52,303 nt of DNA from Actinomadura fibrosa (lineage in GTDB: Bacteria > Actinomycetota > Actinomycetes > Streptosporangiales > Streptosporangiaceae): assembly GCF_900659615.1 (NCBI RefSeq), contig NZ_CAACUY010000047.1:1-52303 (forward strand), given 5' to 3'. A model generated the notes under the pieces. That model had not been told where the DNA came from and searched no databases. It worked only from the letters and a program-made list of their open reading frames with translations. This document shows positions 14,911 to 22,248 of this stretch, in pieces. The position numbers were made by a program, and so were the translations under genes. Position 1 is the first letter of the stretch. Each line of letters opens with the position of its first letter.

Positions 14911-15579
14911 CTACTTGAAGGCCGTCGAGAGCTGGTCGACGGTCTCGGCGCGCTTCCAGCCGGCCGGCAGCGCGGCGGCCTCGACGCCGACGCCGAACAT
15001 CCGGGCGTCGCTCCGGCCCTGGAGCCACAGGCCGTCGGTGTACGGCGCGTACAGGCGGGCGCTCGCCGGGATGCCCGCCGGCCGCACGACGGTCTCGTCG
15101 GGCGACGGGCGCCAGCCAGTGATGTCGTCGAGGACCGCCACCACTTCGGCCTGCGGGTTGAGGGCGGCGAGCTTCGCCGCCGGGGTGGTGCCGTCGGTGT
15201 AGACGGACACGTAGACCTTGCCGCCCGACACCCCGCGCGCGTCACCGTCCAGCACCTTGCGGACGTTCACGACGAAGGTGACGTAGCTGTCGTCGGTCGG
15301 GGTCGAGCCGGTGGTGAGCCGGATCCCGTCCTCCACCTTCGCCAGCGTGCCCTCGACGATCAGGTCGGCCTTCTTCCTGGCGTCCGCCGGGGACGTGAGC
15401 GGCGTGTAGTCGACGTGGACGTTCTGGCCGGCCAGCTCGGCCAGCGCACGCACCGAACCCGAATCGCCCTTGCCGCTCGCCGCGGCGGGCCTGCCGCCGG
15501 AGTCGCCGCCGGAGCAGGCGCTCGCCGTGAGCGCCAGGCCGATCGCGGCGGCGGACATGACGACGATGTTCGTCTTCAT
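14911..15579 (-). CDS. Secreted lipoprotein of unknown function
   Basis: 222 residues from the ATG at 15579, with GGGAGAC upstream. A lipoprotein signal (MKTNIVVMSAAAIGLALTAS) precedes Cys22, followed by a Gly/Ser-rich tether and a beta-rich domain: YTPLTSPADARKKADLIVEG, then TLAKVEDGI, SYVTFVVNVRKVLDGD and GKVYVSVYTDG. Only 20 bases separate it from the metalloprotease gene, so the two are probably co-transcribed. Anchored outside the membrane, it might be the protease's partner, substrate or inhibitor, but nothing in the sequence shows this. Confidence 0.7.
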   Translation of the reverse strand: MKTNIVVMSAAAIGLALTASACSGGDSGGRPAAASGKGDSGSVRALAELAGQNVHVDYTPLTSPADARKKADLIVEGTLAKVEDGIRLTTGSTPTDDSYVTFVVNVRKVLDGDARGVSGGKVYVSVYTDGTTPAAKLAALNPQAEVVAVLDDITGWRPSPDETVVRPAGIPASARLYAPYTDGLWLQGRSDARMFGVGVEAAALPAGWKRAETVDQLSTAFK

Positions 15580-15599
15580 CTTGGTGTCTCCCGCTCGGC

Positions 15600-16241
15600 T
15601 CAGTAGCTCGCGTTGATGTGGCTGCGGTCGTGGGCGGTGTAGCTGCGCCAGACGATCGAGCGGCTCGGGACCTCGCCGGAGATCATGGCGCACTTGTGCG
15701 AGCCACTGGCGTGGTGGTCGAAACCGATGGTGTGCCCGATCTCGTGGACGGCCGTCTTGCGGTAGTCGTACCAGTCGTCGGTTCCCTTGGCCAGTTCGGG
15801 AAAGTCCATCCAGATGGCGGCGCTGTCGCATTTCGGGCCGATGAGCCGCACGCACTTCGTCCGGCCGCGCACGCCCGCCTCCAGATTCTTGGTCCGCCAG
15901 ACCACGTCGGTCTTGATGGTGCAGCTCTCCGACTTGGCGGACATGTCGGTGGTGTTGGCCAGGCGGTTCATGCCCCAGACCGCGGAGGTCCTGCGCGCGG
16001 ACGTCCAGCCGCCGCCGGTGATGCAGTACGTGTGCGTAGCGTTGTCGGCCAGCCGGAGCTCGGGGAACGGAGTCGCCTGCGCCTGGGTCTGCACGGTCAC
16101 GAGGGCACCGGTCGCGACGGCCGATACCGCGAGGATCCGGAGCGCGCCGTTCACGCCCAGGAAGCGGCGCACCGGGCGGCTGCCCGCTTGGGGGTCACCT
16201 GTCATTTCCATAGGTGAGGAGCCAAGTCCTTTGGCGGACAT
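15600..16241 (-). CDS. Secreted metzincin-like zinc metalloprotease
   Basis: 213 residues as given. ATG 16211 or 16205 would shorten the N terminus, and no start has a strong ribosome site. A signal peptide (VRRFLGVNGALRILAVSAVA to QAQA, about residue 55) leads to a small domain with the zinc motif HEIGHTIGFDH (His166, Glu167, His170, Gly173, His176), i.e. HExxHxxGxxH, and CAMIS as a Met-turn candidate. Six Cys probably form disulphides. This places it with matrixin/snapalysin-like metzincins acting outside the cell. It precedes the lipoprotein gene in one transcription unit. Confidence 0.8.
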   Translation of the reverse strand: MSAKGLGSSPMEMTGDPQAGSRPVRRFLGVNGALRILAVSAVATGALVTVQTQAQATPFPELRLADNATHTYCITGGGWTSARRTSAVWGMNRLANTTDMSAKSESCTIKTDVVWRTKNLEAGVRGRTKCVRLIGPKCDSAAIWMDFPELAKGTDDWYDYRKTAVHEIGHTIGFDHHASGSHKCAMISGEVPSRSIVWRSYTAHDRSHINASY

Positions 16242-16310
16242 GGCGAAAGAAGCCAGGGCACCATTCGGAATTAGCCCCGGAGAACCATGCGCGAGAAGCC
16301 CGCCTGTGCT

Positions 16311-16676
16311 TTAGGACGTGACGGAGCTGAAAGGCGGCTCGGCGTCCTCGCCGGCACCCGCGACCGCGACCTGCCAGCGGGGCTCCTTGGCGTCGTCGAG
16401 GTGAAGCCACACATAGACGAGCGGGAAGGGCTTGCCTTCGCGGTCCAGGGGCGGGGTGGCGGCAGCGGCGGCGAGGCGCTGAGCGAGGACGCCGGCGTGG
16501 CCCGGGGAGAACCGCGGCCCGTCGCCCGCCTGCACCACCGTGGTGGCCCGATCGCCCTGCCAGACGGTGAGCTGGTCACCGGTCACGCCGATGCTGGTAA
16601 TGGTGTCCGTACGGATGAGGTGGACGTCCTCGGTCACCAGCCAGACCACGGGACTCGTCAACGCTTCGGGCTCCAT
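16311..16676 (-). CDS. Conserved hypothetical protein, 121 aa
   Basis: 121 residues from the ATG at 16676 (MEPEALTSPVVWLV). Strand-rich N-terminal half with TDTITSIGVTGDQLTVWQGD and RATTVVQAGDG, then PRFSPGHAGVLAQRLAAA and YVWLHLDDAKEPRWQVAV. No signal peptide or membrane segment. A truncated relative sits at 14711-14791. Such small paralogous proteins are common in actinomycetes. The function is not recognised. Confidence 0.65.
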   Translation of the reverse strand: MEPEALTSPVVWLVTEDVHLIRTDTITSIGVTGDQLTVWQGDRATTVVQAGDGPRFSPGHAGVLAQRLAAAAATPPLDREGKPFPLVYVWLHLDDAKEPRWQVAVAGAGEDAEPPFSSVTS

Positions 16677-16776
16677 GCCAACGGAGCTTAGGGGCAGTAC
16701 GGGCCATTTGATAGAGCCCGTCCGAATTTCGTCGATCAAGGACGCTGAGGCGCCCCGGACCGGGCCCCTGGCCGCG

Positions 16777-18213
16777 TCAGCGACGTGCGGTGTTCTCATG
16801 GACCGGTGGGGTCGGGGCCGCCGGGCCCGGCGACTCGGTGCTCCTGATCAGCCACAGGCCCGTGAACACCGCCGTGGCCAGGGTGATGGCACCGGCCACG
16901 ACGAAGGCGCTGGTGAGCCCGTCCTCGAAGGAGGCGCCACCGGACTCCCGGGTGCGGACGACGGCGCCGAGCACCGCCACGCCGAGCACCGCGCCGATCT
17001 GCCGGGTGGTGCTGCTGACGCCCGAGGCCAGGCCGCCCTCCTGCGGGCTGACCGACTGGATGGCGGCGCCGGTCAGCGGGGACATGGTCAGGGCGAACCC
17101 GACACCGACGACGGCCAGCCGCCACCACACGTTGGTGTAGCCGGTGCCGGCGTGCACGAAGCCGAGGGCCAGCAGTCCCAGCCCGGCGAGCGCCAGGCCG
17201 AGGGTGACCATGATCCGGAAGCCGTACCGGGCGGCGAACCGGCCCGCGAACGGGCTGACGAGGACCATGGCGAGGGTGGCGGGCAGCGTCTCCACCCCGG
17301 CTCGCAGGATCGAGCTGCCCTGGACGTAGACGAAGAACTGGGAGAAGAAGAACGACGAGCCCATGAGCGCGAAGCCGACCACGGTCATCGCCGTGTTGGA
17401 GACCGTGAACAGCCGTTGCCGGAAGAGCCGCAGCGGCAGCATCGGCGCCGGAACGCGTCCTTCGACGACGACGAAGACGGCGAGGATCACCACCCCGATG
17501 GCGAAGCTGCTCAGGATCACGGGCGAGGTCCAGCCGCGGGAGCCGCCCTCGATGAGCCCGTAGGTGAGCGCCCCCACGCCCAGGACGGACAGGACCGTCC
17601 CCGGGACGTCGATCGCCGGCGCGTCCGGGTTGCGGGACTCGCTCAGCGTGCGCAGGCCGGCGACCAGCAGGACCGCGCCGACGGGCACGTTGACGAGGAA
17701 GATGGCGGGCCAGCCGAAGGCCTCCACCAGAACGCCGCCGGCCAGCGGCCCGGCGGCCAGGCCGATCCCGCTGAACCCCGCCCACAGCCCGATCGCCCTG
17801 ACCCTCTCCTGCGGGACCGGATACGCGGCGGCCAGCAGCGCCAGCGAGGCGGGGCTCAGCGCCGCCGCCCCGATTCCCTGGAGCACCCGTCCGGCGATCA
17901 GCCAGCCGAGCGAGGGCGCCGCCGAGCACAGCGCGGACGCGGCGGTGAACACCACGACGCCGGCCAGGAACAGCCTCCTGCGGCCGAAGCGGTCGGCGAA
18001 GACGCCGCCGGACAGCAGCAGCATGGCGACCAGCAGCACGTAGGCGTCGACGATCCACTGCAGCCCGGTCAGCCGGATGTGCAGCCGCTCCTGCATGTCG
18101 GGCAGCGCCGCGCCGACGATCGTGTTGTCGAGCAGCACCATGAACTGCCCCAGGCAGGTCACCGCGAGCAGCGCCGCCCGGTTCGGCCTGGGCACCGGCG
18201 GTGCAGACGTCAT
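16777..18213 (-). CDS. MFS multidrug exporter, DHA2 (14-TM) family
   Basis: 478 residues starting MTSAPPVPRPNRAALLAVTC. Hydrophobic helices begin with CLGQFMVLLDNTIVGAALPD, the DHA2 motif D1-like segment. Then WIVDAYVLLVAMLLLSGGVF, motif A FADRFGRRRLF, and GLWAGFSGIGLAAGPLAGGV (motif C-like), followed by further helices to ~460. Proton-coupled drug or metabolite efflux is the usual role. It is divergent from a TetR repressor gene, and the 88-bp gap holds an operator-like repeat, so repression relieved by an effector is likely. Confidence 0.9.
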   Translation of the reverse strand: MTSAPPVPRPNRAALLAVTCLGQFMVLLDNTIVGAALPDMQERLHIRLTGLQWIVDAYVLLVAMLLLSGGVFADRFGRRRLFLAGVVVFTAASALCSAAPSLGWLIAGRVLQGIGAAALSPASLALLAAAYPVPQERVRAIGLWAGFSGIGLAAGPLAGGVLVEAFGWPAIFLVNVPVGAVLLVAGLRTLSESRNPDAPAIDVPGTVLSVLGVGALTYGLIEGGSRGWTSPVILSSFAIGVVILAVFVVVEGRVPAPMLPLRLFRQRLFTVSNTAMTVVGFALMGSSFFFSQFFVYVQGSSILRAGVETLPATLAMVLVSPFAGRFAARYGFRIMVTLGLALAGLGLLALGFVHAGTGYTNVWWRLAVVGVGFALTMSPLTGAAIQSVSPQEGGLASGVSSTTRQIGAVLGVAVLGAVVRTRESGGASFEDGLTSAFVVAGAITLATAVFTGLWLIRSTESPGPAAPTPPVHENTARR

Positions 18214-18236
18214 CGTTCCCCCTAAAGCAGTCAGCT

Positions 18237-18294
18237 ACTGCGTTAGCAATGTAGACAGTGCCGCTCCTAAACGCAACTGCGGACTGCGCTAAGG
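18237..18294. promoter_or_regulatory. Candidate TetR operator between MFS and TetR genes
   Basis: CCTAAACGCAA (18266-18276) and CTGCGCTAAGG (18284-18294) form an imperfect inverted repeat. A further half-site-like ACTGCGTTAGC lies at about 18238-18248. The element overlaps the space just before the TetR start (18302), a position suited to autorepression and control of the exporter. Confidence 0.5.
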
Positions 18295-18301
18295 TGGGGG
18301 C

Positions 18302-18877
18302 ATGCAAGAGCGATCGCCGGTCCGGCGGCCCGGCGGACGCAGCGCCCGCGTCCGGGCGGCGGTGCACCAAGCCGTCACGGACCTGGTCGGCGAGCGCGGC
18401 TACGGCGAGTTCACGGTGGGGGACGTCGCGGCCCGCGCGGGCGTGGCCGACACCAGCGTCTACCGCCGGTGGGGCACGCTGGAGTCGCTGCTCACCGACG
18501 TGCTGCTCACGCGCCTGAACGCGCGGTCACCGATGCCCGACACCGGGACCCTGGCCGGTGACCTGCACGCCTACGCGGCCCAGGTGGCGCGCGAGATCAC
18601 GGGACCGGACGGCCTGGCGGTGCTGCGCCTGACCGTCGCCCTGTCGAACAGGGGCGAGAAGGGTCTGCGCGCCCGTGACGAGTTCCTCGCCGAACGCGCC
18701 CGGTTCGTCCAGGGCATGCTCGACCGCGCCGCCGAACGCGGCGAGCGTCCACCCGACGCGCTGGAGGTCCTCGACCACATCATGGCCCCGATGTACATCC
18801 GCGTCCTGTTCAACGCGGGCCCGCTCACCCCGGACTACGTCGCCGGCCTGGTCGACCGCCTACTGACCCAAGCCTGA
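18302..18877 (+). CDS. TetR-family transcriptional regulator
   Basis: 191 residues. GGTGGGGG lies just before the ATG. The N-terminal HTH (residues ~12-60) reads RVRAAVHQAVTDLVGERGYG, FTVGDVAARAGVADTSVYRR and WGTLESLLTDVL. The helical C-terminal ligand domain (EITGPDGLAVLRLTVALS, ending YVAGLVDRLLTQA) resembles the TetR_C_11/16-type. Divergent from the DHA2 exporter, so it is probably its local repressor. Confidence 0.9.
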   Translation: MQERSPVRRPGGRSARVRAAVHQAVTDLVGERGYGEFTVGDVAARAGVADTSVYRRWGTLESLLTDVLLTRLNARSPMPDTGTLAGDLHAYAAQVAREITGPDGLAVLRLTVALSNRGEKGLRARDEFLAERARFVQGMLDRAAERGERPPDALEVLDHIMAPMYIRVLFNAGPLTPDYVAGLVDRLLTQA

Positions 18878-18888
18878 CCTCCGCGCGA

Positions 18889-19304
18889 TCACCCGGACGG
18901 CCGGGCCTTGGGCGCTGCGCGGACGTGCGCGCGTTCGCCCTGCCGTCCGATGAGGCTGAGGTACTCGACGGGACCGGCGCTGGTGGCACCGAACCAGTGG
19001 GGGGGTGCGAGTGTCGAACTCCGCGGCTTCGCCGGGCTTGAGGATGAGGTCGTGCTCGCCCAGGACGAGGCGCAGCGTGCCGTTGAGGACGTAGACCCAG
19101 TCGTATCCCTCATGGGTGCGCAGGTCGGGCTCGGCGTCGTCGTCCCCTGCCGGAAGGACGAACTTGTAGGCCTGGATGCCTCCGGGCCTGCGGGTCAGCG
19201 GCAGGATGGTCGACCCGTCGCCAGCGTGCTGGCGGAGATGCCCGTCTCCTCGGCGAGCGCGGCCAGGGTGATGTCGCGGCGCTGTCACAGCTGCTTCAGC
19301 ACAC
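18889..19304 (-). pseudogene. Decayed XRE-cupin regulator
   Basis: Three lesions in what reads as an XRE-HTH plus cupin regulator. (a) The HTH start VLKQL is followed by an in-frame TGA, then QRRDITLAALAEETGISAST. (b) The DNA jumps directly from this HTH piece into the cupin part (GSTILPLTRRPGGIQAYKFV), so ~30 or more residues are missing. (c) After KPGEAAEFDTRT, a run of seven C (minus strand; G run ~19000-19006) shifts frame. Removing one C restores PHWFGATSAGPVEYLSLIG to the natural end. The cupin core GYDWVYVLNGTLRLVLGE is clear. Lesion (c) could be a sequencing error. Lesions (a) and (b) cannot both be. Confidence 0.75.
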
Positions 19305-19307
19305 CGG

Positions 19308-19430
19308 TCCGACGAGGAGTACTGGGAGCGGGTCGTCACCGCCGAGGAGGGCCACCGGACGCTCATCGGCCACCGGGACGCAACGGCCTCCCTCCACGAC
19401 GTCGTCGTGCGAGCCACCCGCCGCCACTAG
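19308..19430 (+). pseudogene. C-terminal fragment of an unidentified gene
   Basis: A 40-codon plus-strand frame without a start (SDEEYWERVVTAEEGHRTLI then GHRDATASLHDVVVRATRRH) ends at TAG 19430. It abuts the HTH piece of the XRE-cupin remnant, suggesting a deletion junction near 19305. The parent family was not recognised. A regulator tail is possible because a transporter follows. Confidence 0.3.
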
Positions 19431-19502
19431 CCGCTCCATCCGCCACCAGCGCCGGGGCCCTGCTCCGGCGCCGATGCCCTCTGCCCGCTGGAAGGAGATC
19501 CC

Positions 19503-19937
19503 ATGAGCACGAACCCGTCCGCACAGCCGGGCGGCACCGGCCCGACCATCGAGGACCCGCGCCGGCGCCGCGCGATTCTGATCGCGGTCTGCGCCGCCCT
19601 CATGGCCGTCATCGCCTCGGTGACCGGCCTGAACGTCGCCCAGCCGCAGCTCGCCGTCGAGTTCGGCGCCTCCCAGACCACCGTGCTGTGGATCATCAAC
19701 GTCTACACGGTCGGCCTCGCCGCGCTGCTGCTCCCGCTCGGCGCGATCGGCGACCGGTGGGGCCGCAGGCCGGTGCTCCTCATCGGCCTCGCGGTCTTCG
19801 GAGCGGCCAGCGCGGCCGCCGGCCTGGCCACGTCCTCGGACGTCATGCTCGCCGCGCGCCTCCTCGGCGGCGCGGACGCGGCGATGATCATGCCGGTCAC
19901 GCTCGCCGTCCCCAACGGGGGTGGACCGCTCCCGTGA
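19503..19937 (+). pseudogene. Truncated MFS transporter (N-terminal fragment)
   Basis: A strong ribosome site (AAGGAGATCCC) and an ATG open a typical DHA2 start: ILIAVCAALMAVIASVTGLN, VLWIINVYTVGLAALLLPLG, motif A IGDRWGRRPVLL, then AARLLGGADAAMIMPVTLA. The frame stops after 144 residues, about four helices of the expected fourteen, in unrelated sequence. It may still be translated but cannot be a complete transporter. It sits in the same decayed zone as the XRE-cupin remnant. Confidence 0.8.
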
Positions 19938-19975
19938 CGCTGCTGAGCCTCCTCGTCGGCGGCCGGGGCCGGGGT

Positions 19976-20002
19976 AGGGCACTCGCCGTAGACGAGTGCC
20001 CT
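19976..20002. terminator. Hairpin after truncated MFS
   Basis: AGGGCACTCG (19976-19985) and its exact complement CGAGTGCCCT (19993-20002) flank a 7-base loop. It follows the truncated MFS frame and faces the convergent PEBP gene, so it is a likely factor-independent-type terminator without a T tract. Confidence 0.65.
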
Positions 20003-20072
20003 GCCGGTCACGGAGGTGGTGGAGCAGGCGAACGGAGAGACCCGCTAAGCGTCGGTCGGTCGCGCGCGAGGG

Positions 20073-20597
20073 TCACGGGGTCTCGGCGGTGGCGGTCAGG
20101 ACCGCGCGGCCGAGGAGGTGACCGCCGATGGTGAAGCCGAGATACGCGGGGGTGGCGTCGGCCGGGACGCCGATGGTCTCGGTGTCGAGGGCGTGCACCA
20201 CGACGAAGTAGCGGTGCGGGCCGTGCCCCGCCGGCGGGGCCGCGCCGAGGTAACGCGCCACCCGTGCGTCGTTGGGCAGCTGGTAGGCGCCGTCGGGCAG
20301 GCCGGAGCCGGCGTCGTCGCCCGCGCCCTCGGGCAGCTCGGTGACGGTGGCGGGGATGTCGGCCACGGCCCAGTGCCAGAACCCGGATCCGGTCGGCGCG
20401 TCAGGGTCGTACACCGTGACGGCGTAGCTCTTCGTCCCCTCGGGGGCGCCGCTCCACGACAACTGCGGCGAGACGTCCTTGCCGCCCGGGACGCCTGCGG
20501 ACATCTGCTCCGGGGGCCAGGGAGCGCCGTCGGTCAGCGTGGTGCTGGTGACGGTGAAGGAGGGCACCCGGGGAAGGCGGGCAAACGGGTCGTTCAT
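20073..20597 (-). CDS. YbhB/YbcL-type PEBP family protein
   Basis: 174 residues from the ATG at 20597, behind GGAGGAAC. Family signatures: GGKDVSPQLSWSGAPEGTKS, YAVTVYDPDAPTGSGFWHW, VADIPATVTELPEGAG, then APPAGHGPHRYFVVVHALD, which form the anion pocket of phosphatidylethanolamine-binding/Raf-kinase-inhibitor-like proteins. Bacterial members are small cytosolic proteins of unclear function. It is divergent from a GntR regulator, and the shared gap carries a symmetric 38-bp operator candidate. Confidence 0.9.
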   Translation of the reverse strand: MNDPFARLPRVPSFTVTSTTLTDGAPWPPEQMSAGVPGGKDVSPQLSWSGAPEGTKSYAVTVYDPDAPTGSGFWHWAVADIPATVTELPEGAGDDAGSGLPDGAYQLPNDARVARYLGAAPPAGHGPHRYFVVVHALDTETIGVPADATPAYLGFTIGGHLLGRAVLTATAETP

Positions 20598-20677
20598 GTC
20601 TGTTCCTCCATAGGAGTGCGAGGGGTGCCGGCCGATGGGCCGGCCTGCGCGGACGGCGTCATCGTCCACGTGTCATC

Positions 20678-20715
20678 GACCATAGCACAGATAATCGATT
20701 ATTTGGCCGATGGTC
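20678..20715. promoter_or_regulatory. Nested symmetric operator between PEBP and GntR genes
   Basis: ATAATCGATTAT (20691-20702) is a perfect palindrome, strikingly A/T-rich for this genome. GACCAT (20678-20683) and ATGGTC (20710-20715) flank it at exactly the same centre (20696.5), seven bases away on each side. The element ends 13 bp before the GntR ATG (20728). A dimeric or tetrameric regulator, most simply the adjacent GntR protein, is the expected ligand. Confidence 0.65.
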
Positions 20716-20727
20716 TATCCTGGCGGC

Positions 20728-21420
20728 ATGACGCAGACGGCCGAGCCCTCCACGAAGCAGATGCTCTCCGAGCGTGTTCACGCCCGGCTCCGGGAAGCGA
20801 TCATGAGGGGTGAGCACGCCCCGGGCGAGGCGCTCAAGCCGCAGCAACTGGCCGGAGAGCACCAGGTCAGCCTGGCCGTCGTACGCGAGGCCCTGGTGCG
20901 GCTGGTCGGCGAGGGCATCGCGGTGCGGCTGCCCAACCGCGGCTTCGCCGTCCCCGACTTCTCCGACCGGCGGTGGGAGCAGATCGCGGAGGCCCGCCGC
21001 GCGATCGAGCCGGTCATGCTGCGCCTGGCGATCGAGCGCGGCGACCTCGACTGGGAGGCGCGGGTGCGCGCGGCCCACCACCGCCTGGCCCGCACACCGC
21101 CGTACGCGCCGGAGGAGGGCGAGTACTACACCAGCGCGTGGTCGGAGGCGCACCGCGTCTTCCACCGGACGCTGCTGGACGGGTGCGGCAACCCGGTGCT
21201 GCTGGACACGTTCGACCGGCTGTGGACGGCCGGCGAGCTGGCCCGCCGCTGGTCGGCGCAGCGCACCCCGGGCCGCGACGGCGTCGCGGAGCACCGCCGC
21301 CTGGAGGAGGCGGCGCTGGCCCGCGATGCCGACACCGCCACCGAGGTGCTGACCCGGCACCTGACGCTGACCGTCGCCGCCCTCACATCCGCACCCGAAC
21401 AGGTCACGCCGCAGTCGTGA
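20728..21420 (+). CDS. GntR-family (FCD) transcriptional regulator
   Basis: 230 residues from the ATG at 20728 (MTQTAEPSTKQMLSE). The upstream in-frame ATG at 20710 overlaps the operator and is less likely. Winged HTH: RLREAIMRGEHAPGEALKPQ, QLAGEHQVSLAVVREALVRL, GEGIAVRLPNRGFAV. The C-terminal helical FCD domain has EARRAIEPVMLRLAIERGD, EAHRVFHRTLLDGCGN and AEHRRLEEAALARDADTA, including the metal-binding His positions. It usually responds to a small organic acid. It probably controls itself and the divergent PEBP gene. Confidence 0.9.
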   Translation: MTQTAEPSTKQMLSERVHARLREAIMRGEHAPGEALKPQQLAGEHQVSLAVVREALVRLVGEGIAVRLPNRGFAVPDFSDRRWEQIAEARRAIEPVMLRLAIERGDLDWEARVRAAHHRLARTPPYAPEEGEYYTSAWSEAHRVFHRTLLDGCGNPVLLDTFDRLWTAGELARRWSAQRTPGRDGVAEHRRLEEAALARDADTATEVLTRHLTLTVAALTSAPEQVTPQS

Positions 21421-21421
21421 G

Positions 21422-21451
21422 CCCGGCGATTCCATTGAATGGATGGCCGGG
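21422..21451. promoter_or_regulatory. Inverted repeat between GntR and IclR genes
   Basis: CCCGGC (21422-21427) and GCCGGG (21446-21451) flank TCCATTGAATGGA (21431-21443), itself a perfect odd-centred palindrome. It begins one base after the GntR stop and ends 35 bp before the IclR start. It could be the GntR terminator or an IclR operator. Confidence 0.5.
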
Positions 21452-21486
21452 AGCGCGCCGGCTTCGTGCGCTGCGAGGATGGGGGC

Positions 21487-22248
21487 GTGGCAAGGTCACC
21501 TAGCGGGGAGTCGCTGCTCACCAGGGTGGTGCGGATCCTGGACGCGTTCGGGCCGGACACGCCGGTGCTGACCGTGAGCGAGATCAGCCACCGCGCGGCG
21601 CTGCCCGCGGCGACGACGGCGCGGCTCGTGCGGGAGATGACTGGGCACGGCCTGCTTGCGCGGGACGAGCGGCGCCGCGTGCGGATCGGGACGCGCATGT
21701 GGGAGCTGGCCGAGCGGGCCTCCCCGGTGCTCGGTCTGCGCCAGGCCGCCTTGCAGTACATGGGGGACTTGCAGGCGGTAGTGGGTCATTCCACTCAGCT
21801 GGGGGTGCTGGACGGCGGCGAGGTGCTGTTCGTCGAGCGGCTGTCCGCGCCGGACGCGGTCGTCAACATCACGCGGATCGCCGGGCGGCTGCCGCTGCAC
21901 GCCTCATCGGCGGGCCTGGTCCTGCTCGCGCACGGGTCCGCCGAGGTGCGGGAGCGGATCGCGCGGGGGCCGCTGCCCGCTCTGACTCCGCACACGATCG
22001 CGGACGAGCGGGCGCTGCGGGCGGAGCTGGCGGAGGTCCGGCGCCGCGGGTTCGCGTTCTGCCCGGGGCACATCCATCCCGACGCGACGGGGATCGCCGT
22101 GCCGGTGCGGCAGAACGGCGAGGTCGTCGCCGCGCTCGGCCTGGTCGTCCCCAACGACGACGCGGCCTGGCCGCTGCATCAGCCTCTGCTGTTGACGGGG
22201 CGGGCGCTCAGCCGCGCGCTGAGCGCCGCCCCGGTATTCAGCGGGTAA
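21487..22248 (+). CDS. IclR-family transcriptional regulator
   Basis: 253 residues from a GTG at 21487 preceded by GAGGATGGGGGC. N-terminal winged HTH: LLTRVVRILDAFGPDTPVLT, VSEISHRAALPAATTARLVR, GLLARDERRRVRIGTRMWEL. The C-terminal GAF-like effector domain has HSTQLGVLDGGEVLFVERLS, LPLHASSAGLVLLAHG, FAFCPGHIHPDATGIAVPV and VVAALGLVVP. Its 3' end overlaps the end of the convergent GH3 gene by 11 bp. Next to a sugar-utilisation operon, it may regulate carbohydrate or aromatic catabolism. The target is unknown. Confidence 0.9.
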   Translation: MARSPSGESLLTRVVRILDAFGPDTPVLTVSEISHRAALPAATTARLVREMTGHGLLARDERRRVRIGTRMWELAERASPVLGLRQAALQYMGDLQAVVGHSTQLGVLDGGEVLFVERLSAPDAVVNITRIAGRLPLHASSAGLVLLAHGSAEVRERIARGPLPALTPHTIADERALRAELAEVRRRGFAFCPGHIHPDATGIAVPVRQNGEVVAALGLVVPNDDAAWPLHQPLLLTGRALSRALSAAPVFSG

